Shown here: positions 25,825-35,332 of the stretch, piece by piece
Position numbering within the stretch: position 1 is the first letter of the stretch
How the letters are laid out: each line of letters opens with the position of its first letter
Origin: Parabacteroides chinchillae
Lineage (GTDB): Bacteria > Bacteroidota > Bacteroidia > Bacteroidales > Tannerellaceae
DNA: 56,252 nt
Direction of reading: 5' to 3'
Assembly: GCF_900108035.1 (NCBI RefSeq)
Contig: NZ_FNVS01000021.1
Coordinates: forward strand, 1-56,252
The notes under the pieces: model-generated
What the model saw: only the letters and a program-made list of their open reading frames with translations
Told to the model about the DNA's origin: nothing
The model's database searches: none
Translations under genes and position numbers: made by a program

Positions 25825-27210
25825 ATGCATAAACAAAAGACGCTTGCAGCAAGTTTCTCTTTACACGGGAAAGGGTTGCACACGGGATTAGATATACAAA
25901 TTACATTTAATCCGGCTCCTGAAAATCATGGATACAAAATTAAACGTGTTGATCTTCCGGATCAACCGGAGATCGATGCTTTGGCAGAAAATGTTGTAAA
26001 TACACAACGTGGTACTGTTCTTTCCAAAAACAATGTCCAGATAAGCACTGTAGAACATGCTATGGCTGCTCTTTATGCTTTTGGTATTGACAACTGCCTG
26101 ATAGAAGTAAACGCACCCGAATTTCCTATATTAGACGGAAGTTCCCGCTTTTATACAGAAGAAATCCAGAAAGTAGGCGTAGCAGAACAAAACGCCCCGA
26201 AGGATTACTATATTGTAAAGCACAAAATAGAAGTAAAAGATGAAGAAACCGGTTCATCTCTTGTTGTCCTGCCGGACGACAAGTTTAGCATTAATGTTCT
26301 GATCTCTTTCGATTCTCCTGTTTTGTCAAACCAATTCGCAACATTAAACGACCTGAGCGAATTTCCTACCGAACTTGCAGCATCACGCACCTTCGTTTTT
26401 GTACGCGAAGTTGAGATGTTATTAAAAAACAACCTGATTAAGGGGGGAGATTTAGATAACGCAATTGTTATCTACGACCAAAAAGTTTCTCAGGAATCCC
26501 TCGACAAACTGGCTGATATGCTTAACATTCCTCACAAGAATGTACAAGACCTCGGATATATTAATAATAAGCCGTTGGTATTCGACAATGAACCAGCGCG
26601 CCATAAGTTGATCGATGTTATCGGAGATATAGCTCTAATCGGAAAACCGATCCGTGGCCGGATCATAGCAACCCGTCCGGGACATAAGATCAATAACCAG
26701 CTAGCACGTATGATCCGTAAAGATATCAAACTAAACGAAGTACAAGCTCCTGTTTATGATCCGAACACTACCCCCGTAATGGACATCAACCGCATCCGCG
26801 AACTATTGCCACACCGTTATCCATTCTTATTAGTTGATAAAATCATTGAGATTGGTGGTGATTATATAGTTGGTATAAAGAATATCACGACTAACGAACC
26901 TTTCTTTCAAGGACATTTCCCACAAGAGCCTGTTACGCCCGGCGTGCTTTTGGTTGAAGCAATGGCGCAAACCGGAGGTTTATTAGTACTGAACTCTGTA
27001 GATGAACCCGAACGCTACTCCACTTACTTCATGAAAATAGACGGTGTCAAGTTCCGTCAGAAAGTAGTACCGGGTGATACTTTGATTTTACGCTTAGAAT
27101 TGTTAGCTCCTATTCGACGCGGTATTTCTACCATGAAAGGATATATCTTCGTTGGCGACAAACTGGTTTGCGAAGCAGAATTCATGGCACAAATTGTCAA
27201 AAACAAATAA
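25825..27210 (+). CDS. lpxC: bifunctional LpxC deacetylase / FabZ dehydratase
   Basis: A 461-aa fusion. Residues about 1-300 are the zinc deacetylase LpxC, which catalyses the committed step of lipid A synthesis, with zinc ligand H78 in STVEHAMAA, the ASRTFVFVREV block and a later ARHKLIDVIGD motif. Residues about 315-461 are the hotdog-fold 3-hydroxyacyl-ACP dehydratase FabZ, with LLPHRYPFLLVDK and QGHFPQEPVTPGVL. The fusion is characteristic of Bacteroidetes and couples lipid A and fatty acid synthesis, which compete for hydroxyacyl-ACP. The downstream gap to lpxA is 11 bp. Confidence 0.97.
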   Translation: MHKQKTLAASFSLHGKGLHTGLDIQITFNPAPENHGYKIKRVDLPDQPEIDALAENVVNTQRGTVLSKNNVQISTVEHAMAALYAFGIDNCLIEVNAPEFPILDGSSRFYTEEIQKVGVAEQNAPKDYYIVKHKIEVKDEETGSSLVVLPDDKFSINVLISFDSPVLSNQFATLNDLSEFPTELAASRTFVFVREVEMLLKNNLIKGGDLDNAIVIYDQKVSQESLDKLADMLNIPHKNVQDLGYINNKPLVFDNEPARHKLIDVIGDIALIGKPIRGRIIATRPGHKINNQLARMIRKDIKLNEVQAPVYDPNTTPVMDINRIRELLPHRYPFLLVDKIIEIGGDYIVGIKNITTNEPFFQGHFPQEPVTPGVLLVEAMAQTGGLLVLNSVDEPERYSTYFMKIDGVKFRQKVVPGDTLILRLELLAPIRRGISTMKGYIFVGDKLVCEAEFMAQIVKNK

Positions 27211-27221
27211 TACATACAGAA

Positions 27222-28007
27222 ATGAATATATCTTCACTAGCAGTTGTTCATCCCGAAGCAAAGATCGGCGAGAATGTAACGATCGATCCGTTTGCAATCA
27301 TTGAAAAAGATGTCGTTATTGGCGACAACTGTCATATATATCCTCATGCTGTTATATTAAACGGAGCCAGAATTGGTAAAAATTGTAATATATTTCCAAG
27401 TGCCGTTGTAGCAGGCATTCCTCAGGATTTAAAATTCAAAGGAGAAGTTACAACTGCCGAAATCGGGGACAATACAACTCTGCGCGAATGTGTAACCATA
27501 AACCGCGGTACTGCTTCCAAGGGAAGCACTATTGTAGGTAGCAACTGCCTCATTATGGCATACTCGCATATTGCCCACGACTGCGTATTGAAAGACAATA
27601 TTATCATTGGTAACTCTACTCAGGTTGCCGGTGAAGTCGAAATAGATGACTTTGCCATCGTGAGCGGAGGTTGTCTGGTTCACCAATTCAGCCGGATTTC
27701 AAAGCATGTTATGGTACAGGGCGGTTCACGTATTGGTAAAGATATTCCTCCTTACACGCTGATCGGACGTGATCCGATTGTATATTGCGGTATAAATATT
27801 GTAGGTCTGCGTCGTCGCGGATTCACAAACCAACAAGTATTCCTGATCCAGGATATTTATCGCACATTATATACTCGCGGATTAAATAATACAGAAGCGC
27901 TGAAAGCTATTGAGACCGAATACGAACCAAGTGAAGAAAGAGATTTGATATTAAATTTCATCAAATCTTCCAGCCGCGGAATCGTCAGAGGTTCGATAGA
28001 CGAATAA
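27222..28007 (+). CDS. lpxA: acyl-ACP--UDP-N-acetylglucosamine O-acyltransferase
   Basis: A 261-aa beta-helix acyltransferase performing the first step of lipid A synthesis. Hexapeptide repeats run from about residue 12 to 190. The catalytic region includes MAYSHIAHDC, and VQGGSRIGKDIPPYTLIGRDP is followed by the usual C-terminal helices. I chose the ATG at 27222. An upstream in-frame start at 27168 would overlap lpxC/fabZ and add a tail foreign to the family. A strong terminator follows. Confidence 0.96.
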   Translation: MNISSLAVVHPEAKIGENVTIDPFAIIEKDVVIGDNCHIYPHAVILNGARIGKNCNIFPSAVVAGIPQDLKFKGEVTTAEIGDNTTLRECVTINRGTASKGSTIVGSNCLIMAYSHIAHDCVLKDNIIIGNSTQVAGEVEIDDFAIVSGGCLVHQFSRISKHVMVQGGSRIGKDIPPYTLIGRDPIVYCGINIVGLRRRGFTNQQVFLIQDIYRTLYTRGLNNTEALKAIETEYEPSEERDLILNFIKSSSRGIVRGSIDE

Positions 28008-28029
28008 TTCATCCAGAAGATATAAGTAA

Positions 28030-28084
28030 AATAAGCGACCTCCCCCATCTCCGACAAAGAGATAAGGAGGTCGCTTATTTTTTA
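28030..28084 (+). terminator. terminator of the lpx operon
   Basis: AATAAGCGACCTCC (28030-28043) pairs perfectly with 28066-28079 and is followed by TTTTT. Confidence 0.9.
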
Positions 28085-28116
28085 CCCTATTTATAAAGAT
28101 AAATAGATATTTTTAC

Positions 28117-28124
28117 TACTTTTG
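28117..28124 (+). promoter_or_regulatory. -7 box of the pRiA4b ORF3-like gene
   Basis: TACTTTTG, 24 bp before the ATG at 28149. The box overlaps an in-frame TTG at 28122, which is thus very unlikely to be a start codon. Confidence 0.6.
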
Positions 28125-28148
28125 AAGCATCAAAAAACAAGTAAGATT

Positions 28149-28709
28149 ATGCTATTTAGATTTCTTATCCTATCAGATGAAGTTGATGACTTCAAACGTG
28201 AAATCAAGATCGATTCCGAAGCCACCTTCTTGGATTTACATAACGCAATCCTGGATTCCGTAGGTTATACAAAAGACCAGATGTGCTCTTTCTTTATTTG
28301 CGATGACGATTGGAGCAAGAAAACAGAAATCACTTTAGTTGAAATGGACACTTCTTCTGAAGTAGATAGTTATATCATGGAAGAAACTCCATTGGAAGAA
28401 CTTTTGGAAGATGAACATCAAAAATTGCTTTTCGTATTCGACTACATGACAGAGCGCGCTTTCTTTATGGAATTACGCGAGATAGTACCCGGAAAAGATT
28501 TGGACAAACCAGTTTGCAGCAAGTCCATTGGCATGCCACCCGCCCAAGTTATTTCTTTCGATGAATTTGAAACCAAGAACAATAGTACCGAAATAGGAGA
28601 AGACTTTTACGGCGATTCCGAATATGACATTGACGAACTGGATAAAGAAGGTTTTGAAGGATTAGGAGAAGGGCCTATGGATAATCCTTACGATGACGAA
28701 AAATTCTAA
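28149..28709 (+). CDS. pRiA4b ORF3-like (IS1096 TnpR-like) protein
   Basis: A 186-aa protein matching the plasmid pRiA4b ORF-3-like domain over roughly its first 130 residues (MLFRFLILSD, TFLDLHNAILDSVGY, FFICDDDW, LLFVFDYMTERAFFMEL). The C-terminal 50 residues are strongly acidic and low-complexity. Although the domain was named after mobile-element passengers, no transposase is near, and the gene has an ordinary promoter and terminator. Function unknown. Confidence 0.75.
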   Translation: MLFRFLILSDEVDDFKREIKIDSEATFLDLHNAILDSVGYTKDQMCSFFICDDDWSKKTEITLVEMDTSSEVDSYIMEETPLEELLEDEHQKLLFVFDYMTERAFFMELREIVPGKDLDKPVCSKSIGMPPAQVISFDEFETKNNSTEIGEDFYGDSEYDIDELDKEGFEGLGEGPMDNPYDDEKF

Positions 28710-28727
28710 AACAATTACTTAATACAT

Positions 28728-28778
28728 AAAAAGAAAGCATCTGCTGTAATAATCTTTACAAACGGATGCTTTCTTTTT
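28728..28778 (+). terminator. terminator
   Basis: AAAAAGAAAGCATC (28728-28741) pairs perfectly with 28765-28778, ending in TTTTT. Confidence 0.85.
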
Positions 28779-28898
28779 ATATACCCGTTCCTTATTAATC
28801 AGACCTCCCCAAAAACAATTCATCTGTTTAATCCGTTATAAAAACAAACGGCATTGTATAGTTGTAATATAAACTTTAAACTTCATAAAACTATAAAT

Positions 28899-29165
28899 AT
28901 GGAATACCAGATAGTACATTATCCGGAAAAACATCGCTTCGAAACAGAAGTAGACGGAATAAAAGCTTACGTAGAATACCGCTTATATGACGGAGGTCTC
29001 GATATCTTACATACAGTCGTTCCTCGTCCGATAGAAGGTAGAGGCATTGCTGCCGCTTTAGTCAAACATGCATACGATTATGCAAGAAGCAACAGATTGA
29101 GAGCTTTGGCAACCTGTTCTTATGCTGTTGTCTGGTTAAACAGGCATCCTGAATATAAAGAATAA
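28899..29165 (+). CDS. small GNAT-like N-acetyltransferase
   Basis: An 88-aa minimal GNAT-fold protein of the YjdJ/acetyltransf_CG type. It has strand pairs ending in LDILHTVVPRPIEGRGIAAAL (the acetyl-CoA pyrophosphate loop is GRGIAA), a following helix KHAYDYARSN and the C-terminal CSYAVVWLNRHPEY signature. The substrate is unknown. The ATG at 28899 is preferred over an upstream in-frame TTG because it gives the canonical family length. Confidence 0.82.
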   Translation: MEYQIVHYPEKHRFETEVDGIKAYVEYRLYDGGLDILHTVVPRPIEGRGIAAALVKHAYDYARSNRLRALATCSYAVVWLNRHPEYKE

Positions 29166-29183
29166 CGAAAGCCGGCTTTACAC

Positions 29184-29912
29184 TTAATTATTTCTAACCG
29201 GTAAGTTACGCCAAAGCCAACGGGGAATCATCCTCCAGAAAAAGACAAGCACCGCATACCGGAAATCAATAGTTGCAACATGCCGTTTATTATTCAAAGC
29301 CCGGATTATATGTGAAGCAACTTTATCCGCATGCATTAGCATCGGGTATTTATCATTCTTCAACAAAGCAGTCGCAACAAACCCCGGACGAACGTCGGTA
29401 AATCGGATATTCAGTTTCTCCATACAGGATAATTGTTCCAGTGCTTCAATATAGGTATTCTGAAAACGTTTCGTAGCCGAATAAGCCGGAGCCGATCCCA
29501 AACCTTTTGTTCCGGCAATAGAACTGATTACAGCAATATGTCCTCCGCTTTGTTTCCTGAAATAATCAAAAGCAGTGGTCACCATACGTATAAAACCTTC
29601 CACATTTGTCTTTGCCGTATTTAATTCGATCCGTATATCTAGTTGCAGATTCTGACTACCAACACCCGAACTCAGAAAAAACAAATCCATTCCCCCCAAC
29701 TTATTTATCAGTAGTTGCAACTTTTCAGGAGCATCCGCATCGGTTACGTCCAACACCTGTATTTCTACCTTTTCCGGGGCAAGAGCCTGAAATTTTTCAA
29801 GTTCCTCCTGTCTGCGGCCAGCCACCCCTATCCGCCATCCCAGCTTCAAATATCCTTTTGCCACTTCGTTACCAATACCTGAAGTTGCACCAACTATGAC
29901 AATTCTTTTCAT
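29184..29912 (-). CDS. short-chain dehydrogenase/reductase
   Basis: A 242-aa SDR with the Rossmann start GATSGIGNEVAKGY (8-21), an ASR-like cofactor region GVAGRRQEE, catalytic S (SSIAG, about 131-135) and the YSATK motif with catalytic Y and K (about 144-148). R35-R36 after the second strand favours NADPH. The substrate is unknown. It lies 39 bp after the DUF486 gene on the same strand, possibly in one transcript. Confidence 0.88.
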   Translation of the reverse strand: MKRIVIVGATSGIGNEVAKGYLKLGWRIGVAGRRQEELEKFQALAPEKVEIQVLDVTDADAPEKLQLLINKLGGMDLFFLSSGVGSQNLQLDIRIELNTAKTNVEGFIRMVTTAFDYFRKQSGGHIAVISSIAGTKGLGSAPAYSATKRFQNTYIEALEQLSCMEKLNIRFTDVRPGFVATALLKNDKYPMLMHADKVASHIIRALNNKRHVATIDFRYAVLVFFWRMIPRWLWRNLPVRNN

Positions 29913-29951
29913 AGGACAAACCGATTATTACTAATTAAGAATAAAAAGATT

Positions 29952-30323
29952 TCATTTCTTAAATACCAGATAAACCGCTGCAACCAGCAACACACAGGCT
30001 AAAGCATGGTTCCATTTAAACGATTCTCCTTTAAAAGCAATCGTACTGAAGCAAACAAAAACAATTAGTGTAATTACTTCCTGTATCACCTTCAACTGTA
30101 TCAGATTAAACGGTCCTCCATTCTCGCGGAAGCCGATACGGTTTGCCGGCACCTGGCAACAATACTCAAAAAAGGCAATTATCCAGCTAAATAAGATTAC
30201 TCCTATCAATGGCAAATGCTCAAACCAACTAAACTGCTGCTTCATCTTCAAATGCCCGTACCACGCACACGTCATAAAAATATTAGAAACAATCAACAAT
30301 AAAATAGTATAAAACCCCTGCAT
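29952..30323 (-). CDS. DMT-superfamily membrane protein (DUF486)
   Basis: A 123-aa protein with four predicted membrane helices, matching the DUF486 family: TCAWYGHLK, WIIAFFEYCCQVPANRIG and LKVIQEVITL are the conserved blocks. It resembles small multidrug-resistance-like transporters in size and helix count, but no transport function is known. Confidence 0.85.
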   Translation of the reverse strand: MQGFYTILLLIVSNIFMTCAWYGHLKMKQQFSWFEHLPLIGVILFSWIIAFFEYCCQVPANRIGFRENGGPFNLIQLKVIQEVITLIVFVCFSTIAFKGESFKWNHALACVLLVAAVYLVFKK

Positions 30324-30354
30324 AATGTTATCTGTATTAACTCTTAATAAGGCG

Positions 30355-30362
30355 CAAAATTA
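30355..30362 (-). promoter_or_regulatory. -7 box of the DUF486 gene
   Basis: TAATTTTG on the minus strand, 31 bp before the start. Confidence 0.45.
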
Positions 30363-30406
30363 TACATAATCTGCAATAGGCAACCGTTTCCTCTTCAAAA
30401 TATTCG

Positions 30407-30414
30407 TATCTTTG
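30407..30414 (+). promoter_or_regulatory. -7 box of miaA
   Basis: TATCTTTG, 59 bp before the chosen ATG. Confidence 0.5.
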
Positions 30415-30473
30415 AACCACCCTTGGCTGCAAAAACGCAGTAAAGGTTGCGTATATTTTACAGATCGTCTCCT

Positions 30474-31367
30474 ATGAACACATTAATCATATTATTAGGC
30501 CCTACAGGAGTGGGCAAAACAGAACTCAGTCTACGTATTGCCGAACATTTCCGTGCCCCCATCATTTCTGCCGACTCACGCCAGTTATACCGCGATCTGC
30601 CAATCGGCACAGCTGCTCCTACGGCAGCCCAAATGGCACGGGTAAAACATTATCTGGTAGGTACATTAGCACTGACCGACTATTATAGCGCCAGTAATTT
30701 CGAAGAAGAAGTAGTATCTCTCCTCCCTTCTTTATACCAAACTACCTCAACCGTTATTATGACTGGCGGTTCTATGATGTATATTGATGCTGTGACAAAA
30801 GGCATAGACGATATTCCTACGGTAACGCCGGAAATACGTAATTCCATTTATGCCCAATTCGAACGCGAAGGATTAGCCAATATATTGGCAGAGCTGAAAG
30901 TATCCGATCCTGTGCATTATGAAGAAGTAGACCGGAATAACTATAAGCGTGTTATTCATGCTGTTGAGATTTGCCGTATGACCGGAAAGCCCTACTCCTC
31001 TTTCCGTACGAATATAAGAAAAGAACGTCCGTTCAAAATAATAAAAGTAGGTTTAACACGCGAACGCGAAGAGCTATGCAACCGGATCAATCTCCGTGTA
31101 GATCAAATGATGGCTGACGGATTACTGGAAGAAGCCCGGCGGGTATATCCATATAAACACCTCAATTCGCTGAACACAGTAGGCTATAAAGAACTTTTCA
31201 ATTATCTGGACGGTGCATGGACATTAGATTTTGCTGTAGAAAAAATTAAACGCAACTCACGCGTTTATGCCCGTAAACAGATGACCTGGTTTAAACGCGA
31301 CGAAGAAATCCGCTGGTTCCATCCGGATAACGAAGCGGGAATCTTGTCTTATTTATGTGGTAAGTAA
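30474..31367 (+). CDS. miaA: tRNA dimethylallyltransferase
   Basis: A 297-aa enzyme that transfers a dimethylallyl group to A37 of tRNAs reading UNN codons. The P-loop GPTGVGKTE is at 9-17, followed by [16 protein letters not shown], the [10 protein letters not shown] block and the C-terminal [13 protein letters not shown] and [15 protein letters not shown] motifs. The upstream TTG at 30447 is a less likely start. Its stop overlaps the 3' end of ttcA by 19 bp. Confidence 0.95.
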   Translation: MNTLIILLGPTGVGKTELSLRIAEHFRAPIISADSRQLYRDLPIGTAAPTAAQMARVKHYLVGTLALTDYYSASNFEEEVVSLLPSLYQTTSTVIMTGGSMMYIDAVTKGIDDIPTVTPEIRNSIYAQFEREGLANILAELKVSDPVHYEEVDRNNYKRVIHAVEICRMTGKPYSSFRTNIRKERPFKIIKVGLTREREELCNRINLRVDQMMADGLLEEARRVYPYKHLNSLNTVGYKELFNYLDGAWTLDFAVEKIKRNSRVYARKQMTWFKRDEEIRWFHPDNEAGILSYLCGK

Positions 31368-32089
31368 TCTTGCTGGATATTCGTCATACTAGCCCAGATA
31401 CTATAGCGGGCTTCGGGATTAATAGCCTCCAGGCGTGCAAGAACATCCTTCATTTCAGAACGGCTTGAACCGGATTCATACGGACAGTTCTTTATTTGTT
31501 TCCGATAACCTTTCCATTCTGCAATACGGATTAATTCTTTCTCTTCTACCAAACATAAGGGACGAATAATTTCCATATCAAATTTGTCCATTTTCAGTTT
31601 AGGCGGCATTGTCCCGAAAGCTCCCTGATGAATCATATTCATTAGTAAAGTTTGCAAGATATCGTCTTGATGGTGCCCTAAGGCTATTTTATTGCAACCA
31701 TTTGCTTTTGCTATATCAAACAAAGCCTTCCGGCGTGTCCACGAACAAAGGAAACAAGGCGACTTACGCGTATCGGTAGAAGCATCGAAGCCCGTTTCAT
31801 GCACAATGAAAGGCAAACCATGTTCATCGGCACAACTTTTCAGATAATCTAAATCCGAATGATACGGGATAGTAGACATTACAATATGGGTGACCACTAC
31901 CCCGAACTTAGGACGGAATATTTTAGAACGGCGCCCCAGCAAATCCACTAGAGCCAGCGAATCTTTCCCCCCCGACAAACCAACCAATATTCGGTCTCCG
32001 TCTTGAATCAGGCTATAATCAAAAATAGCCTTCTTAACCTTTTCCTCTATTTTGCGAAACAATAATTCCTCTTCCGTCAATTTTGCCAT
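31349..32089 (-). CDS. ttcA: tRNA 2-thiocytidine biosynthesis protein TtcA-like
   Basis: A 246-aa PP-loop ATPase expected to install 2-thiocytidine at position 32 of certain tRNAs. The PP-loop [11 protein letters not shown] lies near residue 39. The paired cysteines in [11 protein letters not shown] and the [10 protein letters not shown] motif fit TtcA rather than TilS. I chose the ATG at 32089 because a promoter box (32112-32119) lies inside the longer possible ORF. It converges on and overlaps miaA. Confidence 0.87.
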   Translation of the reverse strand: MAKLTEEELLFRKIEEKVKKAIFDYSLIQDGDRILVGLSGGKDSLALVDLLGRRSKIFRPKFGVVVTHIVMSTIPYHSDLDYLKSCADEHGLPFIVHETGFDASTDTRKSPCFLCSWTRRKALFDIAKANGCNKIALGHHQDDILQTLLMNMIHQGAFGTMPPKLKMDKFDMEIIRPLCLVEEKELIRIAEWKGYRKQIKNCPYESGSSRSEMKDVLARLEAINPEARYSIWASMTNIQQDYLPHK

Positions 32090-32111
32090 ATATAACAGTA
32101 AATACAAAAGA

Positions 32112-32119
32112 CAAAAGTA
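32112..32119 (-). promoter_or_regulatory. -7 box of ttcA
   Basis: TACTTTTG on the minus strand, 22 bp before the ATG at 32089. It helps decide the start. Confidence 0.55.
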
Positions 32120-32209
32120 AGCATTAATATCCGTTTCCTCCAACATTATCCTATACCCTTTTCATACAAAAAAACAGCCATTTCCTACCGACAAACGAAT
32201 CGGCTCATA

Positions 32210-32275
32210 CTTATGAATTATATAAATCGAAGTTATGAACCAAATAATTTATACTTATGATTCAATTAAATCTTC
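32210..32275. repeat. A+T-rich repeats of ACTTATGA type
   Basis: ACTTATGA occurs at both ends (near 32210 and 32257) with GAAGTTATGAA between. The pattern resembles the TTATGATT/AGTTATGA inverted repeat at 1602 but is imperfect. Confidence 0.4.
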
Positions 32276-32343
32276 GGGATGGGAACTTTTTTTATTTACA
32301 TAAGTTTTTTCACCGATTGCTTTTAATATATAAGCAAAGCCAT

Positions 32344-32351
32344 TATCTTTG
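32344..32351 (+). promoter_or_regulatory. -7 box of the TPR/PD40 gene
   Basis: TATCTTTG, 23 bp before the ATG at 32375. It overlaps an in-frame GTG that would otherwise extend the ORF. Confidence 0.55.
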
Positions 32352-32374
32352 TGTACACTAGAAGACATGAAGAA

Positions 32375-33814
32375 ATGAAACGGTTATCAAAAAAAGTAAT
32401 TTATACGATAGGTATCGCTTTATTATGCGGAAGTTTGCAGGCGCAAAGCCTGGATCAAGCCAAACGATTATACACCGAAGGAAAATATGCAGAAGCCAAG
32501 CCTGTGTTTGAGAAATTAGTCAAACAAGCACCCAATAATGCTTCATATAACCATTGGTATGGCGTTTGCTGCTTTGAAACAGGAGAGCTTTCCAAAGCAG
32601 AAAAGCATCTAAGCGTTGCCGTTAAACGAAAAATTCAGGATGCTTACCGTTACTTAGGAGACGTTTATTACCAGACATACCGCTTTGACGAAGCATCTGA
32701 TGTATACGAAGAATACATAGACCTTCTGACCAAAAAGAAACAACCGACAGAAACCGTAGATGCAAAACTGAATTTAGCAGAAAAGGCATCCCGTATGCTG
32801 GACAAAGTAGAGGATGTCCAGGTTATAGATAGCATGGTTGTAGACAAAAATGCTTTCCTTTCGGCTTATACATTAAGTGAAGAAAGCGGTAAGTTGATGT
32901 ATTTTCAAGATTTCTTTGAAACTTCGGAGCCGGTAAACTCTACCGTTTACATGAACCAAAAAGGAGACAAAATATATTATGCCCATCCCACGGATGAAAA
33001 CCATTATTGCCTGTTCAACCAATCTCTTTTGATTGACAAATGGGGAGACGAAAAACAACTACCCATGAATATTAACAGTAATGAAGACGACAATTATCCT
33101 TTTGTTCTTTCCGATGGAGTTACAATTTACTATGCATCCAAAGGAAACGGCACGCTGGGAGGCTATGATCTGTTTATAACCCGTTACAATTTAGGTTCGG
33201 ACAACTATCTTACTCCGGAGCAATTAGGCATGCCCTACAATTCGCCTTATAACGATTATATGATGGTTATAGACGAGGCTAAAGGACTAGGATGGTTTGT
33301 TTCAGACCGCTATCAACCGGAAGACAAGGTATGTGTATATTTATTTATTCCTAATGACAACCGTTCACGTGTAGAAAGCGACGATATTGAAGTTAAACGG
33401 GCACATGCGACTCTTACTTCCATACAAAGCACATGGAAACATGACAGTAATTACGAAAATCTGATCAAACTGGCCCATAAGGAAATTCCTGACGGCAGAG
33501 TAGAGATTAAAAAAGACTTCGAATTTGTAATAAACGACAACACCGTATATTATACGATGGATGACATCAAAAGCCCCGAAGCCAAGAACCTCTATTCGAA
33601 AGTAGTAACATTAAATAAACAGATCAAAGAGATTAACAATAAACTGAATAGACTGCGTACAACGTGGAACAACAGCAACAATGCCAAGCGTGATCAATTA
33701 AAGCCTCAGATTCTGCAAGCAGAAGATCAACTTTACGAATTGCAGAGCCAGCCCGCCGAACTTGAGAAGAGAGCGCGTAATGCAGAAATTAATTTCTTGA
33801 AAAAGAACAGGTGA
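32375..33814 (+). CDS. exported TPR/PD40 repeat protein
   Basis: A 479-aa protein. A signal peptide (about 1-24, ending LQAQS) is followed by three tetratricopeptide repeats (about 27-135) and a beta-propeller-like PD40 region (about 170-330, with YPFVLSDGVTIYYAS and GYDLFIT motifs). The C-terminus is helical and probably coiled-coil (about 405-479). The TPR-PD40 order matches OmpA-linked proteins such as PorE of type IX secretion, but no OmpA domain is present. A scaffold role at the periplasmic face is plausible. Function unproven. Confidence 0.75.
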   Translation: MKRLSKKVIYTIGIALLCGSLQAQSLDQAKRLYTEGKYAEAKPVFEKLVKQAPNNASYNHWYGVCCFETGELSKAEKHLSVAVKRKIQDAYRYLGDVYYQTYRFDEASDVYEEYIDLLTKKKQPTETVDAKLNLAEKASRMLDKVEDVQVIDSMVVDKNAFLSAYTLSEESGKLMYFQDFFETSEPVNSTVYMNQKGDKIYYAHPTDENHYCLFNQSLLIDKWGDEKQLPMNINSNEDDNYPFVLSDGVTIYYASKGNGTLGGYDLFITRYNLGSDNYLTPEQLGMPYNSPYNDYMMVIDEAKGLGWFVSDRYQPEDKVCVYLFIPNDNRSRVESDDIEVKRAHATLTSIQSTWKHDSNYENLIKLAHKEIPDGRVEIKKDFEFVINDNTVYYTMDDIKSPEAKNLYSKVVTLNKQIKEINNKLNRLRTTWNNSNNAKRDQLKPQILQAEDQLYELQSQPAELEKRARNAEINFLKKNR

Positions 33815-33832
33815 AACAGTTAACAAACTATT

Positions 33833-34312
33833 ATGATACTGGATATTGCCATCATTGCATTCCTTTTGATTGTAGCCATAGTGCTCATTCTGTTGGAAAT
33901 ATTCTTCTTACCGGGAATTACACTAGCCGGTATAGGTGGATTTATTTTTGCGGCAGGCGGCATTATATTTGCCTATTCAGCCGGGACGATGATAGGCCAC
34001 ATATCATTAATAGCATCGATTCTGGTTTTCGGTATCGCCTTTGTATGGCTGATGCGGTCTAATTCATTCAGCCGGGTAGCTTTAAAGACAGACATCAATT
34101 CCAAACTAACTTCAAGTCGAGATCTGGGCATCCAACCTGGCGATGAAGGTATTACTTTATCCCGTCTGGCCCCTATCGGCAAAGCCCGTATAAACGGAAT
34201 CAATGTAGAGGCGAAGTCCGAAGAAGAACTTTTAGACGAAAATACTCCGGTTATCGTTGTCCGCGTAGACAGTTACAATGTGATTGTAAAACCAAAAGAC
34301 GAACAAAATTAA
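33833..34312 (+). CDS. NfeD-like membrane protein
   Basis: A 159-aa NfeD-family protein of the short type. Two or three membrane helices (about 3-75, including LILLEIFFLPGIT and GGFIFAAGG) are followed by a C-terminal OB-fold (about 95-157, GDEGITLSRLAPIGKARINGI and VVRVDSYNVIVK). NfeD proteins are partners of flotillin/stomatin homologues, and floA follows directly after 24 bp, which supports joint function in membrane microdomain organisation. Confidence 0.9.
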   Translation: MILDIAIIAFLLIVAIVLILLEIFFLPGITLAGIGGFIFAAGGIIFAYSAGTMIGHISLIASILVFGIAFVWLMRSNSFSRVALKTDINSKLTSSRDLGIQPGDEGITLSRLAPIGKARINGINVEAKSEEELLDENTPVIVVRVDSYNVIVKPKDEQN

Positions 34313-34336
34313 GTTACACATTTAAAATTAAACAAT

Positions 34337-35329
34337 ATGGAAATGACCTTTTTGCCTCTTATTCTGCTGGGTGCTGCGGTACTGCTACTGGCAATCTTTT
34401 TCTATTATGTACCATTCCTGTTGTGGATATCAGCAAAAGTATCGGGTGTAAACATTTCACTGATTCAACTCTTCCTGATGAGAATCCGTAAAGTGCCTCC
34501 TTACATCATTACCCGTGCTATGATTGAAGCACATAAAGCAGGTCTGAAAACATTGACCCGTGACGAACTGGAAGCACACTATCTGGCCGGCGGACATGTA
34601 GAAAAAGTGGTTCATGCCCTTGTTTCCGCATCCAAAGCAAACATCGACCTACCCTTCCAGATGGCAACAGCAATTGACCTGGCCGGACGCGACGTGTTTC
34701 AAGCCGTACAAATGTCGGTAAACCCTAAAGTAATTGATACACCACCGGTTACAGCCGTTGCTAAAGATGGCATCCAGTTAATTGCAAAAGCCCGTGTAAC
34801 AGTTCGTGCTAATATCAAACAGTTGGTAGGTGGAGCCGGAGAAGAAACAATCCTTGCCCGCGTTGGCGAAGGGATTGTATCATCAATCGGTTCGTCGGAC
34901 AGTCATAAAACAGTACTCGAAAACCCGGATTCCATATCCAAACTGGTATTGCGCAAAGGGCTGGATGCCGGAACCGCTTTCGAAATCCTGTCTATCGATA
35001 TTGCAGACATCGATATAGGTAAAAATATCGGGGCTTACTTACAGATGGACCAGGCGCAAGCAGATAAGAATATAGCCCAGGCAAAAGCCGAAGAACGCCG
35101 CGCAATGGCAGTAGCTCTTGAACAGGAGATGAAAGCTAAAGCACAAGAAGCGCGTGCTAAAGTTATAGAAGCAGAAGCAGAAGTTCCAAAAGCTATGGCA
35201 GATGCTTTCCGTAACGGAAATCTGGGAGTAATGGATTATTACAAGATGAAAAATATAGAAGCAGATACTTCTATGAGAGAAGCCATTGCCAAACCCAGCA
35301 GTGCTCCTTCCAAACCATTAAAAGATTAG
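34337..35329 (+). CDS. floA: flotillin-like protein FloA
   Basis: A 330-aa flotillin-like protein. An N-terminal membrane hairpin (about 5-32) is followed by the SPFH-like domain (about 40-240) with [14 protein letters not shown] and the [18 protein letters not shown] block. A coiled-coil rich in Ala, Glu and Lys (about 238-285) precedes the end. Such proteins form functional membrane microdomains. It forms a pair with the upstream NfeD gene. Confidence 0.93.
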   Translation: MEMTFLPLILLGAAVLLLAIFFYYVPFLLWISAKVSGVNISLIQLFLMRIRKVPPYIITRAMIEAHKAGLKTLTRDELEAHYLAGGHVEKVVHALVSASKANIDLPFQMATAIDLAGRDVFQAVQMSVNPKVIDTPPVTAVAKDGIQLIAKARVTVRANIKQLVGGAGEETILARVGEGIVSSIGSSDSHKTVLENPDSISKLVLRKGLDAGTAFEILSIDIADIDIGKNIGAYLQMDQAQADKNIAQAKAEERRAMAVALEQEMKAKAQEARAKVIEAEAEVPKAMADAFRNGNLGVMDYYKMKNIEADTSMREAIAKPSSAPSKPLKD

Positions 35330-35332
35330 AAG

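Noticed and set aside
28122-28148. TTG start of the pRiA4b ORF3-like gene
   Set aside because: The TTG belongs to the -7 promoter box. The ATG at 28149 begins the conserved domain.
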